NCBI GenBank assembly: GCA_004556655.1
Contig: SFGF01000011.1
Coordinates: forward strand, 1 to 60,286
Length of the DNA stretch: 60,286 nt
Direction: 5' to 3'
Source: Lachnospiraceae bacterium
Lineage (GTDB): Bacteria; Bacillota; Clostridia; Lachnospirales; Lachnospiraceae
Part shown: positions 26,293-35,356 of the stretch, one piece after another
Position numbering within the stretch: position 1 is the stretch's first letter
Layout: the number at the start of each line of letters is the position of its first letter
Notes under the pieces: generated by a model
Told to the model about the DNA's origin: nothing
Database searches by the model: none
Seen by the model: the letters and a program-made list of their open reading frames with translations, nothing else
Program-made: the position numbers and the translations under genes

Positions 26293-26640
26293 GTGAATAT
26301 TAGAAGAGGCGATATTTTTTATGCAGACCTTCGGCCGGTTGTGGGAAGTGAACAGGGCGGCATTCGCCCGGTACTGATCATTCAGAATGATGTAGGCAAC
26401 AAACACAGTCCTACCGTAATCTGCGCAGCCATAACATCCAAGATGAATAAAGCGAAGCTTCCGACTCATATTGAGATTGACGCTTCCACGTACGATATCG
26501 TGCGGGATTCCGTTATTTTACTGGAACAGCTTCGTACAATTGATAAACAACGGCTGAAAGACAAAGTCTGCCATCTGGATCAGGATATTCTTTCGCAGGT
26601 TGACAGAGCTCTTCAGATCAGTCTGGAGCTTCCTACATAA
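26293..26640 (+). CDS. mazF: MazF/NdoA-type mRNA interferase, no antitoxin gene adjacent
   Basis: Sequence-specific endoribonuclease toxin of the MazF/PemK family, 115 residues. The core NIRRGDIFYADLRPVVGSEQ and RPVLIIQND match the family, as does the conserved TSKMNKAKLPTH segment. I chose the GTG at 26293 (MNIRRGD), preceded by GGAGAG, instead of the GTG at 26284, because it fits both spacing and family length. The usual antitoxin (NdoAI, about 90 residues) would lie just upstream, but the 107-bp gap after alr is too small to encode it. The antitoxin must be elsewhere or absent. Confidence 0.92.
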   Translation: MNIRRGDIFYADLRPVVGSEQGGIRPVLIIQNDVGNKHSPTVICAAITSKMNKAKLPTHIEIDASTYDIVRDSVILLEQLRTIDKQRLKDKVCHLDQDILSQVDRALQISLELPT

Positions 26641-26662
26641 ATACTGTGTCTTCTGCTTTTTC

Positions 26663-26691
26663 TTGACGAAATATGCGGAAGATGGTATATT
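26663..26691 (+). promoter_or_regulatory. Promoter of the CNNM/CBS gene
   Basis: TTGACG (26663-26668) and TATATT (26686-26691) are 17 bp apart, about 50 bp before the ATG at 26744. Confidence 0.65.
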
Positions 26692-26743
26692 CTGTAAGGA
26701 CGGTCAGTAAGAAATGCCGTATACAATAGAAAAAGGAGTATCT

Positions 26744-28072
26744 ATGGAGAGTGGAGACAGCCCGGTAGCCGGGTGTATCATATTTCTGATATTTATTATT
26801 TTAAACAGCTTATTATACGGATTTAGTTCCGCCATCCAGCATGTAAATGAAGGAGAAATTGAAAAAAAAGCAGATCAGGGAGATAAGAAAAGCATCACCC
26901 TGCTTCGTATGCTTGCACAGCCGGAAGATCTGATCAATACGATTCAGGTAACGGCTACCCTTTTAAGCATGCTGATCGGTGTTTTCCTGATAAGGAGCAT
27001 GACATATTATTTTCACGGTACATTAAAGAGTACCTCGCTGGCTGAAAAACTGGGATCTGCCATTTTATTTGACAGTATTCTGGTTCTGGTAAGTCTGGTC
27101 AGCATGATCATTCTTCTTTCTGTGGGGATCATGATACCAAAGAAACTGTGTGCTCATTACGCGGATACAGTTGTTTATAAGTTTTTGCCGATTGTACGGA
27201 CGGCTATCATCCTGCTTTTACCTTTGTCGAGACTGACCTCGGTACTGACAAATGTGATCGTTCGCTTTTTCGGCATTGATCCTCATCATCCGGCAGATGA
27301 TGTAACGGAAGATGAAATTATTGATCTGGTAGATGAAGCGCACGAACAGGGTGTCATACAGGAAAGTGAAGCGGAGATGATCCAGAACATTATGGAATTC
27401 AGTGATAAAGATGCGAAAGATATTATGACGCATCGAAAAAATATGAATGCACTGGATGAGAAAATGACGCTGGATGAAGCGATTCATTTTATGATTGAAC
27501 ACAGTAATTCCAGATATCCGGTATATCATGAGGATATCGATAACATCACCGGTTTTATTCATATAAAAGATGCCATGATTCATCAGATGAAAAAAGAGTA
27601 TAAAGATTGTCCTCTTGTACAGATTCCGCATCTGATTCGTTCCGCAGCCTATATACCGGAAACCCGAAGTATTGACGCTATTTTTAAAGCCATGCAGACA
27701 AAAAAGATACATATGGCAATTGTAGTCGATGAATATGGTCAGACAGCCGGACTTCTGACACTGGAAGATATACTGGAAGAAATCGTGGGAAATATTCTTG
27801 ACGAATATGACGAATCCGAAGAATTTATTCAGCCTCAGTTCGATGAAAGTATCCTCATGGATGGACTTACGCCACTGGATGATGTGGAGGAAGTGCTGGG
27901 CATTGATCTGGGAGAGCATGAATACGGAACCCTGAACGGATATCTTACTTCTCTGCTGGAACATATTCCCACAGATGAAGATAAAGAGATAAATGCGAAT
28001 GGATATTGTTTTCAGATCCTTTCCGTAGAAAATAATATCATTCAAAAAATAAGAGTAGAAAAAATACAATAA
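26744..28072 (+). CDS. CNNM/CorC-family membrane protein with CBS domains
   Basis: Four-domain protein of 442 residues. An N-terminal CNNM (DUF21) domain has about three to four hydrophobic segments. A CBS pair follows (IMTHRKNMNALDEKMT, then VDEYGQTAGLLTLEDILEEI), with a C-terminal CorC_HlyC domain (DGLTPLDDVEEVLG). The family is associated with Mg2+ efflux or homeostasis; hemolysin-C is an old label. The loop after the first segments is unusually charged. I chose the ATG at 26744 (MESGDSP), preceded by AAAAGGAG, over 26714. It precedes yebC by 16 bp. Confidence 0.88.
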   Translation: MESGDSPVAGCIIFLIFIILNSLLYGFSSAIQHVNEGEIEKKADQGDKKSITLLRMLAQPEDLINTIQVTATLLSMLIGVFLIRSMTYYFHGTLKSTSLAEKLGSAILFDSILVLVSLVSMIILLSVGIMIPKKLCAHYADTVVYKFLPIVRTAIILLLPLSRLTSVLTNVIVRFFGIDPHHPADDVTEDEIIDLVDEAHEQGVIQESEAEMIQNIMEFSDKDAKDIMTHRKNMNALDEKMTLDEAIHFMIEHSNSRYPVYHEDIDNITGFIHIKDAMIHQMKKEYKDCPLVQIPHLIRSAAYIPETRSIDAIFKAMQTKKIHMAIVVDEYGQTAGLLTLEDILEEIVGNILDEYDESEEFIQPQFDESILMDGLTPLDDVEEVLGIDLGEHEYGTLNGYLTSLLEHIPTDEDKEINANGYCFQILSVENNIIQKIRVEKIQ

Positions 28073-28088
28073 GAAGAGGAGAAAAACT

Positions 28089-28817
28089 ATGTCAGGACAT
28101 TCAAAGTTCGCCAATATCAAACATAAAAAAGAAAAAAATGATGCAAAAAAAGGAAAAATTTTCACTATTATCGGTAGAGAAATCGTAATCGCTGTAAAAG
28201 AAGGCGGACCGGATCCGGAAAACAACAGTAAGCTGCGCGATGTTATCGCAAAAGCAAAAGCAAACAATATGCCGAACGATACCATTGAAAGAGGTATTAA
28301 ACGTGCAGCCGGAGATGCAAACGCAGATAACTACGAAGTGATCACTTATGAAGGTTATGGTCCGAATGGTATCGCAATTATCGTTGATACTCTGACAGAT
28401 AATAAGAACAGAACCGCTGCCAATGTAAGAAGCGCGTTTACAAAAGGAAACGGAAATGTTGGTACCCCTGGATGTGTATCCTTTATGTTCGATAAAAAAG
28501 GACAGATCATTGTCGCTAAAGAAGATTGTGAAATGGATGCAGATGATCTGATGATGATGGCTCTGGATGCCGGTGCAGAAGACTTTTCTGAAGAAGACGA
28601 TTGTTACGAAATCCTCACCGATCCGGATGATTTCTCAGAGGTTCGCGAAGCTCTGGAAAAAGAAGGAATTGTGATGGCTGAAGCAGAGGTTACTATGATT
28701 CCTCAGACTTATGTGGATCTTACAGATGAAACGGCTATCAAGAATCTTCAGAAAACACTGGACCTTCTGGAAGATGATGATGACGTTCAGGCTGTATATC
28801 ATAACTGGAACGAATAA
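28089..28817 (+). CDS. yebC: YebC/TACO1-family protein
   Basis: The 242-residue product begins MSGHSKFANIKHKKEKNDA, the hallmark of the family, with a DVIAKAKANNMPNDTIERGI helical block and a C-terminal acidic alpha/beta domain. Members were first described as transcriptional regulators; related proteins (YeeI, TACO1) assist translation of proline-rich or otherwise difficult stretches. Which applies here is unknown. AGAGGAGA precedes the ATG. It is probably cotranscribed with the CNNM gene. Confidence 0.94.
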   Translation: MSGHSKFANIKHKKEKNDAKKGKIFTIIGREIVIAVKEGGPDPENNSKLRDVIAKAKANNMPNDTIERGIKRAAGDANADNYEVITYEGYGPNGIAIIVDTLTDNKNRTAANVRSAFTKGNGNVGTPGCVSFMFDKKGQIIVAKEDCEMDADDLMMMALDAGAEDFSEEDDCYEILTDPDDFSEVREALEKEGIVMAEAEVTMIPQTYVDLTDETAIKNLQKTLDLLEDDDDVQAVYHNWNE

Positions 28818-28885
28818 TTTATCTTGAAAAATAATGTTTTTTTTTCCATAAACTGCACATACTAAATGAAAAGGAGAGTGCACTT

Positions 28886-29533
28886 ATGGATATGAAAGAA
28901 AACACGGACAATATTGCTAAACTGGAAAACAGAATTCAGCTTCTCTCAATCATCGGCGAAGTAGAAGGTCACGAAACCCTGGGAGAGCGGGCAAAAACCA
29001 CAAAATATGAACAGATCCTGCCAAGACTTGCCATGGTAGAGGACGATGACAGCGTAGACGGACTACTGATTCTTCTTAACACTGTAGGAGGAGATGTGGA
29101 AGCCGGACTTGCCATTGCAGAAATGATTGCATCCCTGAGTAAACCCACCGTATCACTGGTACTTGGAGGAGGTCACTCTATCGGTGTCCCCCTGGCAGTT
29201 TCTTCCGATTATAGTTTTATCGTTCCCAGTGCCACCATGGTGATTCATCCTGTAAGAACCAACGGAATGTTCATAGGAGTGATGCAGACTTATCGGAATA
29301 TGGAAAAAACGCAGGATCGAATTACTGCTTTTATTGCGGATCATTCTCATATTACGCAGCAACGGGTTGAGGAGCTTATGCTTGATACATCCCTTCTTGT
29401 AAAGGATGTGGGGACTATGTTGGACGGCAGAGAAGCAGTGAAAGAAGGACTGATCGATCAGGTCGGCGGAATCAGTGAAGCTCTCGGCAAATTATATGAG
29501 TTGATTCGAGAAAAAAAAGAGGAAAACGAATAA
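28886..29533 (+). CDS. tepA: ClpP-like serine protease, TepA family
   Basis: The 215-residue protein has the ClpP fold: LLILLNTVGGDVEAGLAIAE, the nucleophile region GGGHSIGVPLAVSSD (Ser in GHSIG) and HPVRTNG with the likely catalytic histidine. TepA of Bacillus, once called translocation-enhancing protein, is a cytosolic ClpP relative that degrades small acid-soluble spore proteins on germination. Its usual place just upstream of spoIIIE/ftsK is conserved here, with uppP in between. AAAGGAGAG precedes the ATG. Confidence 0.87.
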   Translation: MDMKENTDNIAKLENRIQLLSIIGEVEGHETLGERAKTTKYEQILPRLAMVEDDDSVDGLLILLNTVGGDVEAGLAIAEMIASLSKPTVSLVLGGGHSIGVPLAVSSDYSFIVPSATMVIHPVRTNGMFIGVMQTYRNMEKTQDRITAFIADHSHITQQRVEELMLDTSLLVKDVGTMLDGREAVKEGLIDQVGGISEALGKLYELIREKKEENE

Positions 29534-29542
29534 AAGATTTAT

Positions 29543-29581
29543 GGGGAACGGATAGCAGAATTGCATTCCGTTCCCATTTTT
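29543..29581 (+). terminator. Terminator after tepA
   Basis: GGGGAACGGA (29543-29552) pairs with TCCGTTCCC (29567-29575), followed by ATTTTT. It closes the CNNM-yebC-tepA unit. Confidence 0.85.
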
Positions 29582-29583
29582 GA

Positions 29584-29612
29584 TTGTAAGTAATATTATT
29601 TTATGATATAAT
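29584..29612 (+). promoter_or_regulatory. Promoter of uppP
   Basis: TTGTAA (29584-29589) and TATAAT (29607-29612) are 17 bp apart, directly after the tepA terminator and about 40 bp before the ATG. Confidence 0.65.
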
Positions 29613-29654
29613 TACAGTTCGTAATAAAATGCAGTACATAGGATGAGGTAAGAT

Positions 29655-30542
29655 ATGAGCTTTTTAGAGGCAATTATTTTGGGAATCGTTCAGGGTGTTA
29701 CCGAGTTTCTGCCTGTCAGCAGTTCCGGTCATCTTGCAATTTTAAGTGCTTTGCTGCACACAAATGAAGAAACAGAACTTTTATTTGAGATTATGCTCCA
29801 TATGGGTACATTGGCTGCAGTCATTTTCGCATTCCGTTCCGATATCCGGAGAATGTTCTGGGAAACTCTTCGCATGATTTCGGATATCTTTTATAATGTA
29901 AAAGCATGGATTCACAATAAAGTACAGGAAACAGATGACAGAATATATAAAAAAGTACTTTATAATAATTATAGAAAACTTGTTATAATGCTTGTTGTTT
30001 CTACTGTTCCCACAGGAATTATCGGTTATGTTCTTCGTGGAATCGTAAAACAGATGAATCATTCTCTTCTTGCATGTGGTTCCGGATTACTGATTACTGC
30101 TGTACTACTTATTGTCATAGATTACTGGAACTGTGGAAACAAAATACCGAAAGATATAAAAGTGAAAGAAGCTCTTATTCTCGGCACCTGCCAGGGAATC
30201 GGTGTAATACCAGGTATATCACGATTGGGAATCACAATCACAGCAGGACTTTTATGCGGTTTCCGCCGAAGTTTTGCAGTGAAATATTCCTTTTTAATGT
30301 CAATTCCGGCGATTTTAGGAGCTCTGATACTTGAATTTGAAGAATTTAAAGTATCTTCCATGAATTTTCAGCTTGGTGCGGCTTATACCGTCGGAATGAT
30401 TGCAGCAGCAATCTCCGGATTCCTCTGTATTCGTGCGTTGATGTCTATGGTACAGAAAAAAAGATTTAAAATATTTGCAGTTTACTGTGGTTTTGTGGGA
30501 ATTGCCTCTTTGGTGTGCTATTTTGTATTACCGCTTAAGTAG
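29655..30542 (+). CDS. uppP: Undecaprenyl-diphosphatase (BacA type)
   Basis: Multi-pass membrane phosphatase that recycles undecaprenyl pyrophosphate for cell-wall synthesis and gives bacitracin resistance when overproduced. The 295-residue protein starts FLEAIILGIVQGVTEFLPVS with the SSSGHL motif holding the catalytic glutamate region. The second motif reads PGISRLGITITAGL, whereas most family members have PGxSRSG; the serine after the arginine is leucine here, but the arginine is kept. Its promoter and the previous terminator separate it from tepA. Confidence 0.95.
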   Translation: MSFLEAIILGIVQGVTEFLPVSSSGHLAILSALLHTNEETELLFEIMLHMGTLAAVIFAFRSDIRRMFWETLRMISDIFYNVKAWIHNKVQETDDRIYKKVLYNNYRKLVIMLVVSTVPTGIIGYVLRGIVKQMNHSLLACGSGLLITAVLLIVIDYWNCGNKIPKDIKVKEALILGTCQGIGVIPGISRLGITITAGLLCGFRRSFAVKYSFLMSIPAILGALILEFEEFKVSSMNFQLGAAYTVGMIAAAISGFLCIRALMSMVQKKRFKIFAVYCGFVGIASLVCYFVLPLK

Positions 30543-30611
30543 GATTCTGAATAGTTTTCGAATTATTTTAGAAACAACCACAGGTTATATAGCTAAGGGG
30601 GAGGAAATAAA

Positions 30612-33110
30612 ATGGCTTCAACTGGCCCAAAAAAGAATACAAAAACTACGAACAGCAAAAAAAATACCGGTTCTTCACGCAAGAAGAACGCTTCTGGTTC
30701 AAAAAGGAAAAACAATACATCCAGACAGCAGCAGACCAGTAATGGTCTTGGTCTGGAGATTGGTATTCTTGTTGTTTTCGCAGCCTCTATTCTGCTCCTG
30801 ATCAGTAATTTTGAATTGGGCGGAACCGTGGGCAATGCCGTCAGCAAATTCTTTTTTGGCCTGATGGGCTGGATGGCCTATGTGTTTCCGGCAGTTCTTT
30901 TTTTCGGAACAGCCTTTGCAGCTGTCAATCGGAAAAACCGTCTGTTCAAAATAAAAATGGCAGGAATGGTTTTAGGGTTCTGGTTTCTCACCGGTCTGAT
31001 TCATTTGTTTACTGTGGGATACGCAAAAGGTGAAAAACTGACAGGCTATTATCAGTACTGCGCAATACAGAAAACCGGCGGCGGTATCATTGGCGGAGGA
31101 TTGGCAAAAGCTTTATGTATCGCTTTTGGGACCATAGGAGCTTACGTTATTCTGATCATTGCTCTCTTGATATCTATCATTGTGATGACTCAGCATTCGA
31201 TCCTGAAACCGATTAAACATACAGGGGAGAAGGTATATCATGGAGCGAAAGAAAATCGAATCAGAAGAAAAGAGGAGCGGGGAACTTTTGATGTGGAACA
31301 GTTAAAACTGCCACTTGAAAAAGAAAAGCCGTCTTTGAATGAAAAATCAACAGTAAAAGAAAAGAAAAAATCAGAAGCTGCAATTGAAGATAAAGAAGAG
31401 CTTCCCAAGCTACATATTGAGCGGCCGGAACCTCTGGAGCTTTTCCCGGAGAACAATCTTTCAGATACCTTTGATTCAAAAGAATCCTCTCTTATTAAAG
31501 AAATATCCATTGAAAAGTCTGAATCACCACAAAATAATGAAAATAAAACTCTCCAAAAGAATCCGAAGTCTTCTCCAAAAGAAATTGAGGATGGAGTAAA
31601 AAACATACAACAAGAGATTTCTCAAAAGGAAATTTCACAGAAAAAACAGTATGTGTTTCCTCCGCTTAGCCTTTTAAAAAGAGGAAACAGAGGCTCTTCC
31701 GGTGATTCTGATCATCAGGTTCGCGAAACAGCAATGAAGCTGCAAAATACATTGAACAGCTTTGGCGTCAATGCCACTGTAACCAATGTAAGCTGTGGAC
31801 CTACCGTCACCAGATACGAGCTTCAGCCCGAACAGGGTGTCAAAGTAAGCAAAATCGTAAATCTGGTAGATGATATAAAATTGAATCTGGCTGCTGCTGA
31901 TATCCGTATCGAAGCTCCGATTCCCGGAAAAGCTGCCATAGGTATCGAGGTTCCCAACGCAACCAATAGTGCCGTCATGCTAAGAGACCTTCTGGAATCA
32001 AAAGAATTTCGTGAATTTCCATCAGAACTTGCCTTTGCAGTAGGAAAAGATATTGGCGGAAAGACTGTGATAGCCGACATAGGAAAGATGCCGCACCTTC
32101 TGATCGCAGGTGCCACCGGTTCAGGAAAATCTGTCTGTATCAATACTTTGATTATAAGTCTTATCTATAAATCCACTCCGGATGAGGTAAAATTGATCCT
32201 GATAGATCCTAAAGTTGTGGAATTAAGCGTATATAACGGAATACCGCATCTTTTTATACCGGTAGTCACGGATCCGAAAAAAGCTGCAGGAGCACTGAAC
32301 TGGGCTGTATCAGAGATGACAGACCGTTACAACAAATTTGCGGAATACAATGTAAGGGATTTAAAAGGCTATAATGAAAAAGTAGCTCAACTTGAAGATA
32401 TTGATGATGAAAACAAACCGAAAAAACTTCCTAAAATCGTTATCATCGTTGACGAACTTGCAGATCTTATGATGGTTGCTCCCGGAGAAGTGGAGGATGC
32501 GATCTGCCGACTGGCTCAGCTGGCAAGAGCAGCCGGCATTCATCTTATCATCGCTACTCAGCGGCCGTCGGTAAATGTCATCACCGGTCTGATCAAGGCT
32601 AATATGCCTTCGCGTATTGCTTTTTCTGTAACTTCCGGTGTGGATTCCAGAACAATCCTTGATATGGTAGGTGCTGAAAAACTTCTGGGTAAAGGTGATA
32701 TGCTTTATTATCCCCAGGGATACCAAAAGCCTGCCAGACTGCAGGGCTCCCTCGTATCTGATAAAGAAGTAAGTCAGGTGGTTGAGTTTTTGACAGATCA
32801 TCATCAGACAGAGATTACTTATGATCAAAAAATCACCGATATGATGAATTCCAATGTATCAGCTGCCACAGTGGGGAGCGGTGAGGATGTAGATACCTAC
32901 TTTGTGGATGCCGGAAAATTTATCATTGAAAAAGACAAAGCATCGATCGGAATGCTCCAGAGAATGTTCAAAATCGGATTTAACCGGGCTGCAAGAATCA
33001 TGGATCAGCTCTGTGATGCAGGAGTTGTTGGTCCTGAAGAAGGAACCAAACCCAGAAAAGTACTGATGAGTATGGAAGAATTTGAAAATTATATTGAAGA
33101 ATCTCTCTAA
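30612..33110 (+). CDS. ftsK: FtsK/SpoIIIE DNA translocase
   Basis: Pumps chromosomal DNA across the division or sporulation septum. The 832-residue protein has a Lys/Ser-rich cytoplasmic N-terminus (about 1-40), roughly four membrane helices (about 45-200) and a long charged Glu/Lys/Ser linker (about 215-350). The motor follows: alpha/beta domains with Walker A GATGSGKSVC near residue 500, Walker B IVIIVDELADLMMV and ATQRPSVNVITG. The C-terminal winged-helix gamma domain (MLQRMFKIGFNRAARIMDQL) recognises orienting DNA sequences. AGGGGGAGG precedes the ATG. Synteny with tepA suggests the SpoIIIE lineage, but the sequence does not decide between the two. Confidence 0.95.
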   Translation: MASTGPKKNTKTTNSKKNTGSSRKKNASGSKRKNNTSRQQQTSNGLGLEIGILVVFAASILLLISNFELGGTVGNAVSKFFFGLMGWMAYVFPAVLFFGTAFAAVNRKNRLFKIKMAGMVLGFWFLTGLIHLFTVGYAKGEKLTGYYQYCAIQKTGGGIIGGGLAKALCIAFGTIGAYVILIIALLISIIVMTQHSILKPIKHTGEKVYHGAKENRIRRKEERGTFDVEQLKLPLEKEKPSLNEKSTVKEKKKSEAAIEDKEELPKLHIERPEPLELFPENNLSDTFDSKESSLIKEISIEKSESPQNNENKTLQKNPKSSPKEIEDGVKNIQQEISQKEISQKKQYVFPPLSLLKRGNRGSSGDSDHQVRETAMKLQNTLNSFGVNATVTNVSCGPTVTRYELQPEQGVKVSKIVNLVDDIKLNLAAADIRIEAPIPGKAAIGIEVPNATNSAVMLRDLLESKEFREFPSELAFAVGKDIGGKTVIADIGKMPHLLIAGATGSGKSVCINTLIISLIYKSTPDEVKLILIDPKVVELSVYNGIPHLFIPVVTDPKKAAGALNWAVSEMTDRYNKFAEYNVRDLKGYNEKVAQLEDIDDENKPKKLPKIVIIVDELADLMMVAPGEVEDAICRLAQLARAAGIHLIIATQRPSVNVITGLIKANMPSRIAFSVTSGVDSRTILDMVGAEKLLGKGDMLYYPQGYQKPARLQGSLVSDKEVSQVVEFLTDHHQTEITYDQKITDMMNSNVSAATVGSGEDVDTYFVDAGKFIIEKDKASIGMLQRMFKIGFNRAARIMDQLCDAGVVGPEEGTKPRKVLMSMEEFENYIEESL

Positions 33111-33172
33111 TTGCATTATGATAAAAAGAGATTCTGTTAGTTTTAGTAAGAGAAATTGAGGAGAGTAATATA

Positions 33173-34336
33173 ATGAAATGTTCAAATTGCGGAGAGCCGA
33201 TAGAAGAAGGGCGACTTTTCTGCTTGAATTGCGGTCAGGAAGTTCAATGGGTTCCGGATTATGATTCCTTTGGGAATTATATGGAGATGGAGCGAATGAA
33301 AAAAGAACAGGATCGTTTGAAGAAAGAACAGGCAGAAGCGGAAGCAGCACGTAGGAGAGCTGCCATAGCAGCAGAGAATCGCAGAAAAAAGAAGAAAAGA
33401 AAATTGATCATAACTATATCTGTTTTTGTCTGTATTGCTGTTGCCGTTGGTGCAGCGGTACTTATGAAGGTGCGTCAGGAACAAAAGAATTACAATGATT
33501 TTGGCTATCAGTTTCAGATGGCGGAAACTGCTTTCTCCAATCAAAAATATGAAGAAGGGTTTGAATTTGTTGAGAGAGCAGTCGCACTGAACAGCGAGGA
33601 TACGGATGCACAGCTGTTAAAAGCACAGATTCTTGTAAAACTGGAAAAAGAAGAAGAAGCTATTGATACACTGGAAAAAGTACTGAAAAAGGATCCGGAT
33701 AATTCTGCAATATATGGACAGTTGATCAAAGTTTATTACAATCAGGAGATGACAGATGAGATCAAAGAGCTCCTGGATCAGTGTGAAGACGATGATATCA
33801 AAGCCAAATACTCTGCTTATATCAGCACACCGCCTGTATTTAGTCTTCCCGGTGGCGAATATACAGAGCAAAAAACACTGCAGCTCTATTCCAGAGAAGA
33901 CGGTAGTTCAATTTATTATACGACGGACGGTTCAGAACCCACAAAAGAAAGTACATTGTATACTGACAGCATCACCATCGACAGTGGTACTACGGTTGTG
34001 AAAGCGATTGTTGTCAACAGCAAAGGAATTGCCAGTGATGTTGTTACAAATCAGTATACTGTAACCTTTTTGGCACCGGATCCGCCGAAAATCTCCCCGT
34101 CATCCGGCAAATTTACTACTGATATGGATACCAAAATCTATATCATTGTTCCTGACGGATGTAAAGCGTACTATGCGTTTGATAAAAAACCAACGATTGC
34201 AGATGAGCAGTATGTTGAAAGTGAACCTGTAGAGATGCAGAAAGGCACTCATACCTTTTATGCAATCCTTGTAGATGAACACGGAAAAGTGAGTTCCCCG
34301 GGCAGCGCTACTTATATTCTCGAAGATCCGGAATAA
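33173..34336 (+). CDS. Zinc-ribbon membrane protein with TPR and chitobiase-like C-terminal repeats
   Basis: The 387-residue protein combines four modules. Residues 1-25 are a zinc ribbon (CSNCGEPIEEGRLFCLNC). A charged coiled-coil region and one membrane helix follow (LIITISVFVCIAVAVGAAVL). TPR-like helices are extracytoplasmic (about 115-215; repeated AVALNSEDTDAQLLKAQILV and LKKDPDNSAIYGQLIKVYY). The C-terminal part has two beta domains, the first with the CHB_HEX_C signature SIYYTTDGSEPT. The topology puts the zinc ribbon inside and the TPR/beta domains outside, suggesting a wall-associated sensor or scaffold. The function is unknown. It follows ftsK by 62 bp and GAGGAGAG precedes the ATG. 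Confidence 0.8.
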   Translation: MKCSNCGEPIEEGRLFCLNCGQEVQWVPDYDSFGNYMEMERMKKEQDRLKKEQAEAEAARRRAAIAAENRRKKKKRKLIITISVFVCIAVAVGAAVLMKVRQEQKNYNDFGYQFQMAETAFSNQKYEEGFEFVERAVALNSEDTDAQLLKAQILVKLEKEEEAIDTLEKVLKKDPDNSAIYGQLIKVYYNQEMTDEIKELLDQCEDDDIKAKYSAYISTPPVFSLPGGEYTEQKTLQLYSREDGSSIYYTTDGSEPTKESTLYTDSITIDSGTTVVKAIVVNSKGIASDVVTNQYTVTFLAPDPPKISPSSGKFTTDMDTKIYIIVPDGCKAYYAFDKKPTIADEQYVESEPVEMQKGTHTFYAILVDEHGKVSSPGSATYILEDPE

Positions 34337-34412
34337 AATTTGTTCTTTCGTTTATTTTTTATCCGCATATTGATTTTTACAATATTTTATGGCAAAATAA
34401 ATCGGAGGATTG

Positions 34413-34453
34413 TAACACGTTACCAAACCAAAATCTGCGTGTTAAAATATAAT
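34413..34453 (+). promoter_or_regulatory. Inverted repeat and -10 element upstream of nfnA
   Basis: TAACACG (34413-34419) and CGTGTTA (34438-34444) form an inverted repeat with an 18-bp gap, just upstream of TATAAT (34448-34453). No good -35 is present at 16-18 bp, so expression may need an activator bound at the repeat. The motif is not a Rex site. Confidence 0.4.
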
Positions 34454-34468
34454 AACTAGGAGGATGTT

Positions 34469-35356
34469 ATGTACAAAATTATCAAAGCGGAAAAACTTAA
34501 TGAGATTGTATATCTCATGGTTGTAGAAGCACCAATGGTAGCAAAACATTGTGAACCTGGACAGTTTGTTATAGTAAAACTGGATGATGCAGGAGAGCGT
34601 ATTCCGTTGACGATCTGTGATTATGACAGAGAAGCAGGAACGATCACAATCGTATTCCAGCCAATCGGAGCATCTACAGAAAAATTTGCAAAATTACAGG
34701 CAGGAGATGCATTTGAAGATTTTGTAGGGCCTCTGGGATGTCCATCCGAATTTGTGAAGGAAGATCTGGAAGCACTGAAAAAGGAAAAAATCTTATTTGT
34801 AGCCGGTGGTGTTGGTACTGCACCGGTATATCCTCAGGTAAAATGGCTGCATGAACATGGAATTGATGCCGATGTAATCGTAGGTGCCAAAACAAAAGAT
34901 CTGATTATCCTTGAAAAAGAAATGGAAGCTGTAGCAGGTAATTTATATGTGACTACAGATGATGGTTCCTATGGTCGCAGCGGTATGGTTACAAAAGTAA
35001 TCGAAGATCTTATTGCTGATGGCAAAACATATACCAGATGTGTAGCAATCGGACCTATGATCATGATGAAATTCTGTTGCCTGACTACGAAGAAATTTGA
35101 TATCCCGACAATCGTATCCATGAACCCAATCATGGTTGATGGAACTGGTATGTGCGGTGCCTGCCGTGTTATCGTTGGCGATGAAGTAAAATTCGCATGT
35201 GTAGACGGACCTGAATTTGACGGACATCTGATTGACTGGAATCTTGCTATGCAGAGACAGCAGATGTACAAGACAGAAGAAGGCAGAGCATTATTGAAAC
35301 TGCGTGAGGGAGAAACTCATCACGGTGGATGCGGACAGTGCGGAGGTGACGAATAA
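34469..35356 (+). CDS. nfnA: Ferredoxin:NADP+ oxidoreductase small subunit (NfnA-like)
   Basis: The 295-residue FAD/NAD-binding protein resembles the NfnA/SudB family. It has FAD-binding residues around GQFVIVKLDDAGERIPLTI, an NAD-binding segment FVAGGVGTAPVYPQV, and C-terminal cysteines for a [2Fe-2S] cluster (GMCGACRVIV, FACVDG). With the downstream gene it forms the electron-bifurcating NADH-dependent reduced ferredoxin:NADP+ oxidoreductase that supplies NADPH in anaerobes. The stop codon overlaps the next start as TAATG. Without that partner it would be called a dihydroorotate dehydrogenase electron-transfer subunit. Confidence 0.9.
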   Translation: MYKIIKAEKLNEIVYLMVVEAPMVAKHCEPGQFVIVKLDDAGERIPLTICDYDREAGTITIVFQPIGASTEKFAKLQAGDAFEDFVGPLGCPSEFVKEDLEALKKEKILFVAGGVGTAPVYPQVKWLHEHGIDADVIVGAKTKDLIILEKEMEAVAGNLYVTTDDGSYGRSGMVTKVIEDLIADGKTYTRCVAIGPMIMMKFCCLTTKKFDIPTIVSMNPIMVDGTGMCGACRVIVGDEVKFACVDGPEFDGHLIDWNLAMQRQQMYKTEEGRALLKLREGETHHGGCGQCGGDE

